Shown here in pieces: positions 30,201 through 37,607 of a stretch of 37,607 nt of DNA (within the stretch, counting starts at the first letter, position 1; each line of letters starts with the position of its first letter). Made by a program: the position numbers and the translations under genes. The DNA lies in assembly GCA_001970955.1 (NCBI GenBank), contig MPUH01000737.1:1-37607 (forward strand), given 5' to 3'. Under the pieces are notes generated by a model. It did not search any database, was not told the origin of the DNA, and worked only from the letters and a program-made list of their open reading frames with translations. This stretch comes from Stentor coeruleus. Its lineage: Eukaryota > Ciliophora > Heterotrichea > Heterotrichida > Stentoridae.

Positions 30201-31257
30201 TTGTACTTGATGATGATTTTTTGTCTATAGGATCAGTCTTACGGCCTTTAGGTTTTGAAGCTTTAGTACGAGGTTTTTCTCCTGTTGTTTCAGAAGCTCT
30301 TTCTTTACACATCTTTGTGTTGTTTTTTATTTCTTTTTCTAGATCGGATATTCTCTGTTCTTTTTCTTCAAGCAACTTTAAAAACTGGTCATTATTCTGT
30401 TTTAGCTCAAAAACCTGTTTAGTCTTTTCCTTTACCCCTTCTTGCAATTTCTTTAAATACTCATCTTTAAACCCAATATCATCCTGATCTTTCTTAACTT
30501 TTGTATGAAAACTAGTAAACTCCCTCTTATAAACCTCCAGTTTACCCTCCTGCTCCTTCAACAAATTTCTCAAATTCTGCACATCTTTTTCATACTGTTG
30601 TTTAATTTTCACATTTTCCTGCATATAAAACTTCGTCTGTTCTTCATAATCCTTTGCTTTTTTCTGAGATTCACTTAAAGCTTTTCCCTCCCTTTCACAA
30701 ACATTTTCAATATCTTTTTTACTCATACTCTTCATATTCGCCAAATCCTTTATAGCTTTAAGATTTTCCATTTCTAACTCACTAATACAATGTTTTTGAT
30801 CTTTAATGATTTTTTCTAATTTACTCTGATTCTCAACATAATTATTTCTAGTCATTTGAAGTTCTTTTTGACAATTGACAAGAAGTTCATTAAGTCTATT
30901 AATCTCTCTAGTCTCTGAGGTTTCATTAATTTCAACTCTACCTGGGCTTAATTTTGATGGGCTTTTCTCATTTGAAATTGTTGTATAAGGTGACCGATGT
31001 GGAGATTTTACAATAAACTTGGTTTTTTCAACAACTTTTTCTGATTTCGCTGGACTTGCTTTGATTGCTGGACCTTTTATCCGTTCTCTTGAGCTTGATG
31101 GGGTAAAAACAAACGGTTGATTATGAGTTTTCCCTGATGAGTCGCCTGAAATCTTGTTGATTAAAGACCGACTATCTAGATAGTCTGAGAATTTTTGTAA
31201 GTCCCCTTTTGATGAAGAAGGGGGTAAAGCTCGATTTTTTATTGAGTTCGACCTCAT
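24217..31257 (-). CDS. Giant coiled-coil protein (2346 residues) with ~300-residue internal repeats
   Basis: After a basic, SP-rich disordered head (about 1-120, with KSPHRSPYT and SKLSPGRV), nearly the whole protein is heptad-patterned coiled coil rich in E, K, L, Q, N and S. There is no motor, membrane or zinc domain, so golgin, centrosomal, rootlet-type or cortical scaffold roles all fit; I cannot name the family. A repeat of roughly 300 residues is visible in the centre. It runs from an N-M-x-S-I-E motif (about 1113 and 1412), through LSQxKxxF, to L(R/K)EENYxLL (about 1247, 1552, 1881), then a short alternating hydrophobic segment such as IEIHVDY, LDIVITY or LGLVIEY (about 1304, 1577, 1907). 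Earlier single copies (SITIEYIPLSS, LINIEYYPLSS) lie near 1022 and 974. Ends with TAG; 83 bp separate its start from the stop of the next minus-strand gene. Confidence 0.9.
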   Translation of the reverse strand: MRSNSIKNRALPPSSSKGDLQKFSDYLDSRSLINKISGDSSGKTHNQPFVFTPSSSRERIKGPAIKASPAKSEKVVEKTKFIVKSPHRSPYTTISNEKSPSKLSPGRVEINETSETREINRLNELLVNCQKELQMTRNNYVENQSKLEKIIKDQKHCISELEMENLKAIKDLANMKSMSKKDIENVCEREGKALSESQKKAKDYEEQTKFYMQENVKIKQQYEKDVQNLRNLLKEQEGKLEVYKREFTSFHTKVKKDQDDIGFKDEYLKKLQEGVKEKTKQVFELKQNNDQFLKLLEEKEQRISDLEKEIKNNTKMCKERASETTGEKPRTKASKPKGRKTDPIDKKSSSSTRSPIFNPAPEMYIKDFELSLETSLKNARISEIALKDDSSVKLKSQILELEQKLSLITAENDYLKKENESQLEKFKTIESEMKNLKSPSRNQSKTKSGFKIQPEIEDRWVYSNQIAELSEVLEKTKKRNTELQAINTDIISKFDSLQKDNEKLQKFYQNLVIELEEKKKAYNQTDKVKEKEKSVVIKELKIKVTERNRIIESLQELLTKERENFQRKWLDQEQIHAAEIQNMISFPNRKTEKTEEFSYDIDGESIKNIDELIAKNKELIETIDKIERKSLEKDQENLTTLLKKSNEISDLSVEKSNLIKKNIELNKKLEEIKTENSNLITQLIESQETLTSLKSEKNQTCKHIEENNSANSKTLENELQNKDSVIKKLQFNLRSLENTIKSYQETLRNKDSQIEQLNIVRMKIEEELRLKNKDSDECRENKDNGKNEIKKVMERKDLEISTLRAQVFLLEGKIKDILDEGKKVVRGKSPINIEDGYIQGDKNVGNIEVSPSGVWKNEDLVLKLKENERIIEELQKKETVELIIEYKNVKLVDDTQKYEETIRKLEQQIDTLNNKLKYTEGQIELLNLDSSLLSANLDKIQKYEEFIESLKTQNLSLTHKLSQMESKPEEILINIEYYPLSSLNIKTYEDKDNNFLNIIDKLDNQVRLLQNYKDSVNNIENISITIEYIPLSSTSTFKPFEEELESQFLEVERQYKGEIQYLKKNIENINHEIISIKDENLALIEKLKELEDDNAKLKCEKSEYSKLLEEMNMESIEASNIDNESMQNDLISKDQEINRLESELKQVSKQLSTLQELLFRKNSELSALSSDLSVSEAKFSTLSEDYNKKLSQSKEDFYILKDKYTDAENLNKNFESKLKLADIQKSQLKKSIKDLEEDIKGLREENYILLRQLEDSKTEENAIIISDSSDSDKENVEEGLKQKVFMLEEEIKVLKERENIEIHVDYVPDEILEKNYKLADSQKSLLAAIQSLEEKNKQINKVLYDKNQENKEMTKRVCELHKFIEEINDENKQMREENRELIRVNREIQDKIIKLESENTEINNYVDELNMDSIENSLNEDKGRENDIKSLQNELRDKETQAKNLENLLNETRKEANDIEKSLRENIGKLENEVAVMKLKIDEEKQKFKELIETSEHQLSQTKSEFFTIKEQLKKIDLEVKSKEGKIKYLELQREKMQRDVKETNLELQELKEENYSLLMKIDNMEKSKDIEELDIVITYKKQSLEEEIAKYEKTESKLMQIIKDLEIRLKDSEKEVSSLEAQLQIYIECDYVENRQSEDFQRLKDIEIELRGKIIELEEQIESQTRVSQQKAQDKDKEIKQLQQEKRIIGKKNEDLSKELMVIKDENVNLIRNNEELGEINEALNKELVELSKVLDETNNQNIERDDFLSEDLKSELENKFRITENELQGQIDSKNQQITDLQNAIIRKSQENDELVEKLTQKNKEVIEKNKEIKENMNDYEKKNFDIKQEIIQVKEKLRENEQKYKEKEMEKKTADIIKAKLQKEINDLEDDLKILREENFALMNKNNQDTSANSISDIQELGLVIEYKANDEDIKVLKKNEAFYIEKISLIERERVLDKEESDKETKKLIEEYERLKQETCQSINHLQNLLSKEQETSRQAKHKQETQSKDLIIIKEENINLIKTKDHLEDENQKLKKTIESLQNDSKLSNCQNEFETSQSILLQTQLSKKSQELETLNQKLNNYLTEAACKNAELQQLRIEKFLSLQDLTQKCVKYESDLKEKDSKLQFLELQKTQLQNQLKNNELEYQTLKEENFLLTKQNQVKFSSPTSSKSSSQEDGKTDNNENLTESVEKDNRFIEKIEELQKKNQENDEIVNSLLQEKIGLSNKIYKLEEMINEAEREKESLLGSVKELSKNVEFLRKLNESSKDSFEKQINKLKKDLEFVRKQAKIKSDEDNVEKIHIREENVKLVTQYEKLEEELEGVKQEQNDYQIIISKLETKNKAFKEKIKDLLIQLHNIKT

Positions 31258-31340
31258 TTTTATATAAATTTAAATTCTTAGCCTAATGGACCCTATAAAA
31301 CTTGTTTAAATTTTAACACTTACAAATTACTTAGTTCCTT

Positions 31341-32525
31341 TTATCTTGCTCTTTTTATGCGTTTTGTAGGTTTTGTCGAGTATGTTCTTTTTTCACTTCT
31401 GATTATATACTCAGGCTTACTATTAAATGATTTTTCCAATCTTGAGCTTCGAAACTTGATTTCATTTGTATAATACCGGTTTGGGGTTACGCATTTTGTA
31501 TTCCCTCGAGTCTGTTTAAAAATCCTTGGAGACAAAGTTTCTGGGGTCATCGCTCCTGAATGCGATTGTTTACTTGATAGTTTGTATTGCTGGACTAAAG
31601 TATCATAAAGTTCAGGATGATATTCACGGTTTTTAACTTCAGGCTGAGGTTGATTTTCCTGATTGATTTCAATCATCACTTTGATTTTATTTAAACTTTG
31701 GGGACTGGAAAGTTTTATAGACCGGCCTTCAACTGGAAGTCTACACTTTTCAAACATATCCTTAAAAGTCCCTTTATTTTGAGACTTCATTATCGGGAGG
31801 ATTTTTTTTGTTTTGAACTCAGAATTTTTTAGTTTTAAAAGCTTAAAAAAAGACTCGCGACATGTCATAAGAAGTTTTTTATTTTCAGAGTATTTTTCAG
31901 ATGTCCAAATCTGGACTGATGTGTTGTTTATGAAATTATGAATAAGTGAAGATAAGTTTTCTTGTATTTCTCCAGTGTTTGTGAAATTGTTATAGAGCCA
32001 TAAGAGAAAATCAGAATAGTCCTTATTATGAATTACCTTTACAACTGGTAAGTGTTTTTTATAGTCTTGAGGGGAATGAGGATATTGAGGAGTATCTTGA
32101 AGTAGGGCGAAAAAAACACTGAAGGCTAAGAAAAGTAAAGGGTAAATGTTTATGATGTTTGTGTATTGAGAAAAAATAAACACAAGAAGGGCGGAAAAAA
32201 TTGTTTTGTCTATGCATTTGTCGTCTTGAAAAAATTCTATGTTGTAGTATTCAAGAAGTTCAATTAATAAAGTGTTATCAAAAGGTACAAAGGATGTATG
32301 TGATAAGTCAAGTAGTGTTGATATGTTATTAGATAAAGTTTCAAAGTTCTTTTTTGATGTAACTTGGCATATAGGTGTCCAGTATTTGTCAAGAACTTTC
32401 CAATACCTATTAACAACTTGTCCCCAAAGCGGATGTAACGTAATACAGTACATTTTATGAAGTTTCAAGAGTTCTTGTATAGACAAACAGCAAATCTTAC
32501 GATACTTGTCTACAAGGTTTTCCAT
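31341..32525 (-). CDS. Uncharacterised 394-residue protein
   Basis: Not recognised. The N-terminal 200 residues look helical, with a hydrophobic run near 108-142 (IFSALLVFIFSQY...YPLLFLAFSVFFALL). That run could be one or two membrane helices or a buried hairpin. From about 245 the chain is basic and low-complexity, with SP/TP sites (MTPETLSPRIF) and a C-terminal basic tail (STKPTKRIKRAR) that could act as a nuclear or nucleic-acid-binding signal. It starts 83 bp from Sec24 on the opposite strand, so the two probably share a promoter region. It lies in tandem upstream of the giant coiled-coil gene. Ends with TAA. Confidence 0.7.
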   Translation of the reverse strand: MENLVDKYRKICCLSIQELLKLHKMYCITLHPLWGQVVNRYWKVLDKYWTPICQVTSKKNFETLSNNISTLLDLSHTSFVPFDNTLLIELLEYYNIEFFQDDKCIDKTIFSALLVFIFSQYTNIINIYPLLFLAFSVFFALLQDTPQYPHSPQDYKKHLPVVKVIHNKDYSDFLLWLYNNFTNTGEIQENLSSLIHNFINNTSVQIWTSEKYSENKKLLMTCRESFFKLLKLKNSEFKTKKILPIMKSQNKGTFKDMFEKCRLPVEGRSIKLSSPQSLNKIKVMIEINQENQPQPEVKNREYHPELYDTLVQQYKLSSKQSHSGAMTPETLSPRIFKQTRGNTKCVTPNRYYTNEIKFRSSRLEKSFNSKPEYIIRSEKRTYSTKPTKRIKRAR

Positions 32526-32608
32526 TTAAATATACAAGGACTTTATTTACCTAAATACATATGAAAAACAACTGGATATTTACTAAATAGTAAAAGGATA
32601 TTAATAAT
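32526..32608. promoter_or_regulatory. Compact 83-bp bidirectional promoter region
   Basis: Only 83 bp separate the ATG of the 394-residue gene (minus) from the ATG of Sec24 (plus). Both 5' UTRs and both core promoters must fit here or overlap the coding regions. The stretch is AT-rich; no specific element can be named. Confidence 0.55.
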
Positions 32609-35002
32609 ATGTCTGAAGGGTCAAGACTTCCTCATCTTCAACGACCTTACTACCAGACTTCTGAACCAATTAATGTACCAACCCCAGCGCCGGTACCTAA
32701 ACCAGTACAAAGGGAACAGAAAATACAAACTGAATCCTTGCCAAGACCATTAAATCGTCAAGATGAGCATTTAGGGGTATTTACGACCCTTGGGCAACTT
32801 CCTCCTAGTCCTAATAGTTTATTCTCAGTTAAAGAACAAGGTATATCAAATCCTCGACTTTTACGTCTTACTATGAATAGTATACCTACAGAGTCTGGAA
32901 TATGTTCAAATATCGGCCTTCCACTTGCAGCTATTTGGCAGCCACTTGCAGAATTATCTTCAGATGATGAACAAGTGCAGAAAATTGAAACTTTACCTTT
33001 TAGATGTAGTCGTTGTTTCGCTTATATCAACTCTTTCTTTAAGTTTACAGATAATGGAAGAAAGTGTTTGTGTAATATTTGTGGAATGAGTTTAGATACA
33101 CCTGAAATTTATATGAGAGATAGAGCTTCAAGACCAGAATTATATGCTGGAACTTATGACTTTAAAGCACCAGCAGATTATTCTAATAGACCTACACAGA
33201 TACCTTTGTATTTGTTTTGTGTTGATGTATCTGCACCAGCATTACAGTCTAGGATTATATATCAAGTTATTGCTTCTATAACTGCATTATTAGATTGTTT
33301 ACCTTATCCTGAACGTACACTTATTGGTCTTATAACATTTGATAGCTCAATCCAAATATTCAAAGTTGCAACCAATGGGGAATTAAGTGAAATTGTAATG
33401 ACTGATATTGAAGATCCTTTTATTCCAGAATCAGTTACTGGATGTTGTTATAATGCTGGTACCGATAGGATAAAACTTGACTCTTTACTTTATAAACTTA
33501 GTGAATGGACTTTTCCTAATACTACAAAACAAAGTTTATCTCCAGGTGCTGTTTTATATGCAATAAAAGAACATATGCTTAAAGCTCGTGGGGGAAGAGT
33601 TTTAATGTTTATAAGTCAATCAGGATTGATTGGTAAATTAAATCTACCTCAAAAACCAGAGATTAAACCGGTTCATACAGAAAAACAAAGTTTGTATAAT
33701 CCAGCTGAAAGTTATTTACAACTTGGGCAAGATTGTTGTGGTGAAGATATTTGTGTTGATATTTTTGCATGCACACATCAACAAATTAATTCAGCAAGTC
33801 TTGCATCTTTATGTAGTCAGACAGGTGGAGATTTTTATTATTACCCAGGGTTTAAAACTGAAGTTGATGGAGAAAAACTTTATTATCAAATAGTTCGAAT
33901 TTTAACAAGACCTCAAGGATCACAAGTTGTCATGAGGGCTCGATGTAGTAATGGTCTTTCAGTTGATTATTACATTGGTAAATATAAAAGAAAAGGACCT
34001 GTTGAAATGGAAACTGCCTGTATAGACAGTGATAAAAGCATAGTTGTGCTTTTGAAATACGATGAAAAACTTAATGAAGCAACTGATTACTATATCCAAT
34101 GCGCAATGTTATACTCAACAGCACAAGGTGAAAGACTTATCCGTATATGTAACGGTAAGTTATATGCAACAAGATCAATTCCAAACATCCTCAAAGCTGC
34201 TGATGTTGATGCAGTTTCTAATGCTTTCCTAAAAATCTCAGTTCAAAACATGTACGAAATGCCTTTAAACACAATCCGTGAAAACTGGATTAACAACGTG
34301 ATAAAACTTCTTGTATCTCATCGTCAATCCTTAGGAGATAATGATTATTCTAAAATCCTCGTCCCAGAAACATTGAAACTAATACCTTTATACTGTAATT
34401 CCGCTTTAAAACAACCTGGTTTAACTTTAGCTAATGAAACTTTAGATATGAGAATCAGTTCTTTATATAGTCTTTTAAGCATATCTGTATATGGATCAAG
34501 ACTTTTATTATACCCGAAAATATATAGTCTTGGGGATATACAGTCCCAAACACATCAGCCTGGGACTTTTTCAGAAAACTCTTTGGTTATTTTGCCTAAA
34601 CTTATAGCGAATTCTCATGAGTTTATAAAATCTGATAATGTTTATCTTATAAATAATGGGGAAATCCTTCTTGTTTTTATTGGGAAAAATATCAGTCATG
34701 ATTTTATTCTTAATGTTTGGGGATTTGATGGACCAGAAGAGTTGTTTAATAATCCAGATTATTGGCAGATTGGGAATAATGATAATGAAGAAAATCAGAA
34801 AGTTATGACGGTTATACAAGATGTAAGAGCTAAAAACCCTGGTGTTTATGCTTCACTTTATTTTTATTTTGAAGGATTAAGTGCGAATGATATGGTGTTT
34901 AAGACTATGCTTGTTGAAGATAATAGTGCGACAGAATTAGGATATGGGGACTTTTTGATGAGGATTCATAGAGTTGTCATAAACAAAGTTAGAAAAGATT
35001 AA
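32609..35002 (+). CDS. SEC24: COPII coat subunit Sec24
   Basis: 797 residues in the classic Sec23/Sec24 order. A proline-rich N-terminus (about 1-75) is followed by the zinc ribbon with C133, C136, C155 and C158 in PFRCSRCFAYIN...KCLCNICGM. Then come the vWA-like trunk from about 198 (IPLYLFCVDVSAPALQSRII), the beta-sandwich, the helical domain and a C-terminal gelsolin-like domain. Known role: Sec24 pairs with Sec23 on ER membranes, selects cargo and forms the inner COPII coat. LYLFCVDVS and the short N-terminal region place it in Sec24, not Sec23. The N-terminus is shorter than in many Sec24 proteins. Divergent from the 394-residue gene. Ends with TAA. Confidence 0.95.
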   Translation: MSEGSRLPHLQRPYYQTSEPINVPTPAPVPKPVQREQKIQTESLPRPLNRQDEHLGVFTTLGQLPPSPNSLFSVKEQGISNPRLLRLTMNSIPTESGICSNIGLPLAAIWQPLAELSSDDEQVQKIETLPFRCSRCFAYINSFFKFTDNGRKCLCNICGMSLDTPEIYMRDRASRPELYAGTYDFKAPADYSNRPTQIPLYLFCVDVSAPALQSRIIYQVIASITALLDCLPYPERTLIGLITFDSSIQIFKVATNGELSEIVMTDIEDPFIPESVTGCCYNAGTDRIKLDSLLYKLSEWTFPNTTKQSLSPGAVLYAIKEHMLKARGGRVLMFISQSGLIGKLNLPQKPEIKPVHTEKQSLYNPAESYLQLGQDCCGEDICVDIFACTHQQINSASLASLCSQTGGDFYYYPGFKTEVDGEKLYYQIVRILTRPQGSQVVMRARCSNGLSVDYYIGKYKRKGPVEMETACIDSDKSIVVLLKYDEKLNEATDYYIQCAMLYSTAQGERLIRICNGKLYATRSIPNILKAADVDAVSNAFLKISVQNMYEMPLNTIRENWINNVIKLLVSHRQSLGDNDYSKILVPETLKLIPLYCNSALKQPGLTLANETLDMRISSLYSLLSISVYGSRLLLYPKIYSLGDIQSQTHQPGTFSENSLVILPKLIANSHEFIKSDNVYLINNGEILLVFIGKNISHDFILNVWGFDGPEELFNNPDYWQIGNNDNEENQKVMTVIQDVRAKNPGVYASLYFYFEGLSANDMVFKTMLVEDNSATELGYGDFLMRIHRVVINKVRKD

Positions 35003-35208
35003 AGATAGTTTTAATAAGATTTAGAAGAAAATATATTGAGATGGTATGATAACAGTAAAAAAGTAGATAAATGGAAAATGAGAATAACACCCTAACACCC
35101 AACTATTTAAAAACTAAAACCAATATCTAAGCCTAACTTATCATCAACCCTTCATCTCAAAATTTCTACCATATCCCAAAACAAATCATAATAAAATAAT
35201 TTTACAAC

Positions 35209-37122
35209 ATGCGAGTATTACTCGTTAATGCATACTCCGACACTTCCGAAGGCAAAAGATCATTCAACTTATTCAAATCCATCGTCCTCGAAGCTTTTAC
35301 CTACCAAAAAATGTACAACCTAAGCGACATAGAGTTTATAGAAGTAGACCGTCAAACAATCGACAGCTTTTTATATGAGCCAGCATCCGGTTACTCAAGC
35401 AAAGATTCAGAAAAACTCTTCGACCATTTAGATTTCATATTCATAGATGGTGAGGCTAATATGCTTCCCTGGCTTCGAAGAGCTAGAAAATTCTTAATCT
35501 TAATGCGTATGTGCAAAAACACTAGAAAAATCGTCTTTGCCTGTACATTCGCAATGCAAATGCTAGTCTTCCTATGTGCAACAAATTTCAATATAGAAAG
35601 AGTTGTCAATGGTAAAGGTCATGGGAGTTCTTTAAAATCCTTAACTAATGTTGACTCTGAAATAACAAAACGATTAACTTTAGGTGATGTTTTTATTGAC
35701 AACGCTACAGGGGATATTTATTGTCATGATTCTCATAAAGACGAGTTTTATCCAGTTGCAAATACTGGGATTCATAACCATAAAGCAGCACAAGAAAGTG
35801 CTCAAGTCAGTGCGGCTATGCTTAAAACAAGACAATATTTAGCTAAAATTGTTGACTCAGCAAATCAGGTTTTTATTGGCAAGTCTAATGAAGATAAATG
35901 TAGAATATATAAACAATATGTACAACATTGGCTTGTTAAAGGGCTTGGGTTTAGTGAATTTCTAGTCCCATCATTGAATAAATGGGATGTGCATCCTATT
36001 AATGCGACGCTTAAAGAAAATGTTTATACGGTTTTAGCTGAAAGTAATAGAGGACCTCAGATTATTATACATAATAATGCTGTAGCTTTACAGTTTCATA
36101 TAAGCAGTAAATATCCTGCTACGTTTTTGGTACTTAAGAATTTTGTGACGCATATGATGTCGAGGTTTCAGAATGAAAGGGAAAAAATGGATTTACCACT
36201 TGCTGCGGTGACTAAAATGGGTGTTGGGATGAGACATAATTATGTTGGGAATTCATCAAGTGCTGCAAGTTTGTATGAGTTAGGGCTGAAGCTTAATGAA
36301 GCTAAACATTCTGGATATGCTTTTTCTTTAAGGAAAGGAGAACCTCTTACTGTTAAGATTAATGCTACTACTTCTGAAGCAATTAGGATCAGGACTGCTA
36401 TATCGGGGAAACTTAAAAGCATAGACAGCTTTGAGTCAGAGCAGAGTTCAGATTATTCCGACTATAGTAATTCTATTAAAAAACAAAAAACTAATCGCAA
36501 AGTTGAATTCGCCAAAAGAGACACAATAAAAATCAAAGATAACCCAATATTAGATGAACGTATAGTCAAACCAATTGAATCAGAATACATCTCATCATTA
36601 GGTGCTGATTATATAAACTCTTTACCAACAGCTTGGAAAAGTAAAAAAGAAATCAGAGCTATGCTTCATCCTGGTTACCCTGTACAAAGTATGCCTAAAA
36701 GAGGAACAGTACTTAATGGGACAAATTTAGTCTTAGCCAAAAACGATTTTGCTTTCTATGAAAAACCTTTAATAAAAGTTGTCCAATTAGGAAGACCTTA
36801 TTGTAGATATAATGAAGAATATAAAAATAAAGAAGTTAATACATTTGAAAAAACAAGGACTGGACATTTTTCTAGCAATGGGCCAACAATAAGAAATGAT
36901 GGAAGTCCTTATACTGATCCTGAAAAAAAGTATAGAAGAGATCAAATTATGTCAAAAGAAAAATGGGTTAGTGAAAAAGATTTTAAGAGAGTTTTTAATG
37001 CTGAGACTGAACCTGTACCACAAGAGTTTAATTCACCTTCAGTACCTTTTCATATGCATAAGTTTAGAGATGAAAACCCGAGTAATTGGCTTGCAGGGGC
37101 ATTTAAGACTGCTAGTTATTAG
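35209..37122 (+). CDS. Class I glutamine-amidotransferase-like protein with incomplete triad
   Basis: 637 residues. Residues 1-320 have the layout of a class I GATase: a start strand MRVLLVNAY, DFIFIDGEANM, then VFACTFAMQML at the nucleophile elbow with C112 in the place of the catalytic cysteine (usually GxCxGxQ). Later VALQFHISS aligns with the QFHPE motif, so the His (H297) is kept but the Glu is replaced. The oxyanion-hole glycines around C112 are also lost (ACTFA). Hydrolysis of glutamine is therefore doubtful. The C-terminal half is unassigned: basic and low-complexity (about 400-450), then a conserved-looking part with repeated aromatic and charged residues (WKSKKEIRAML, LGRPYCRYNEEYK). 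No synthase domain is attached, so it is not CTP synthase, GMP synthase or carbamoyl-phosphate synthase. Inferred: a structural or regulatory protein. Ends with TAG. Confidence 0.8.
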   Translation: MRVLLVNAYSDTSEGKRSFNLFKSIVLEAFTYQKMYNLSDIEFIEVDRQTIDSFLYEPASGYSSKDSEKLFDHLDFIFIDGEANMLPWLRRARKFLILMRMCKNTRKIVFACTFAMQMLVFLCATNFNIERVVNGKGHGSSLKSLTNVDSEITKRLTLGDVFIDNATGDIYCHDSHKDEFYPVANTGIHNHKAAQESAQVSAAMLKTRQYLAKIVDSANQVFIGKSNEDKCRIYKQYVQHWLVKGLGFSEFLVPSLNKWDVHPINATLKENVYTVLAESNRGPQIIIHNNAVALQFHISSKYPATFLVLKNFVTHMMSRFQNEREKMDLPLAAVTKMGVGMRHNYVGNSSSAASLYELGLKLNEAKHSGYAFSLRKGEPLTVKINATTSEAIRIRTAISGKLKSIDSFESEQSSDYSDYSNSIKKQKTNRKVEFAKRDTIKIKDNPILDERIVKPIESEYISSLGADYINSLPTAWKSKKEIRAMLHPGYPVQSMPKRGTVLNGTNLVLAKNDFAFYEKPLIKVVQLGRPYCRYNEEYKNKEVNTFEKTRTGHFSSNGPTIRNDGSPYTDPEKKYRRDQIMSKEKWVSEKDFKRVFNAETEPVPQEFNSPSVPFHMHKFRDENPSNWLAGAFKTASY

Positions 37123-37607
37123 ATAATTAGAATTTGTTATGGATTTAGAGGATGTTTTAGAATTAAAGATGATGAAATGTTTTTATATAAAAATAAGCTT
37201 TATGAAGATTTTTGTGATATCTATCTTGAATATTGTTTGTTGTGAGGAAAGGTAGTAAATATTTTAATATGGAATTTATTGGATGATTTTTTTATGTTAG
37301 TTAAATTGATTATTTTAAATGATGCTTTAGGATAAATATTTAACTCGGCCTAGTCGTTAATTTTCTCAAATTTTTAATAAAAAACCATTTACAAATGCCA
37401 AACCCTTAAGTGGATTTTTAAAATAATAGCAAATATAAAAATTATTTAATCTTTATATCAGCAAAATCAAATACACTTAAAATTCATCTTTAACATAAAT
37501 CTAACTTATTCAAACCCTATCTAAAAATTTCCTCAATAATAATTAAATTTCCGCTAATAAAATGTTTATTTCAATAAAAATCCCATCACTTTTTTAATTA
37601 TTAAAAA
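37123..37607. other. Right-hand flank without a gene
   Basis: No gene. The plus strand is G-containing to about 37330, then turns C-rich and G-poor to the window end. By comparison with the rest of the window, this predicts either the upstream flank of a plus-strand gene or the downstream flank of a minus-strand gene just beyond the edge. Confidence 0.4.

Overview
The window looks like somatic (macronuclear) DNA of a heterotrich ciliate close to Stentor. It is AT-rich. Reading frames are long, and highly conserved proteins (GSK3, Sec24, a cytosolic carboxypeptidase) read through with TAA, TAG and TGA all acting only as stops. The few introns that can be recognised are exactly 15 nt, a heterotrich hallmark. 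Blepharisma, which also has 15-nt introns, reads TGA as Trp; no internal TGA is needed here, so a Stentor-like standard code fits better. The genus call is inference.

Layout. 1-2950: a minus-strand seven-helix membrane protein, then about 1.6 kb without a gene that carries a perfect 86-bp tandem duplication. 2951-4351: an SK-type potassium channel in three exons. 4352-6710: a small minus-strand PHD-finger protein between two gene-poor stretches. 6711-11360: a large polycystin-1-like receptor whose frame is closed only by removing a 15-nt GC-AG intron. 11694-15035: GSK3 (minus) and a cytosolic carboxypeptidase (plus), divergently arranged. 15288-17192: a protein with seventeen 11-residue repeats. 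17635-17707: a tRNA-like gene (minus) with a Phe anticodon and a very short D arm. 18323-20311: two convergent genes for putatively acylated proteins (MGC- and MGN- N-termini), the first EF-hand-like. 21392-23587: two uncharacterised genes. 24217-32525: a 2346-residue coiled-coil protein and an uncharacterised gene, both minus. 32609-37122: Sec24 and a degenerate glutamine-amidotransferase-like protein, both plus.

The genes are independent eukaryotic transcription units, not an operon. Several themes recur: ciliary or microtubule biology (tubulin deglutamylase-like enzyme, possible LC8 ligand, giant coiled coil), membrane sensing and calcium (SK channel, polycystin-like receptor, EF-hand-like protein) and secretion (Sec24). 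I see no mobile element, CRISPR array or virus.

The most unusual signals are: strand composition (C-rich/G-poor versus G-rich/C-poor) that flips every few hundred bases, including inside single genes; an 18-bp GC-only-but-two palindrome on the catalytic HPGE codons of the carboxypeptidase; the shortened tRNA; the GC-AG mini-intron; and a roughly 300-residue internal repeat in the giant coiled-coil protein.
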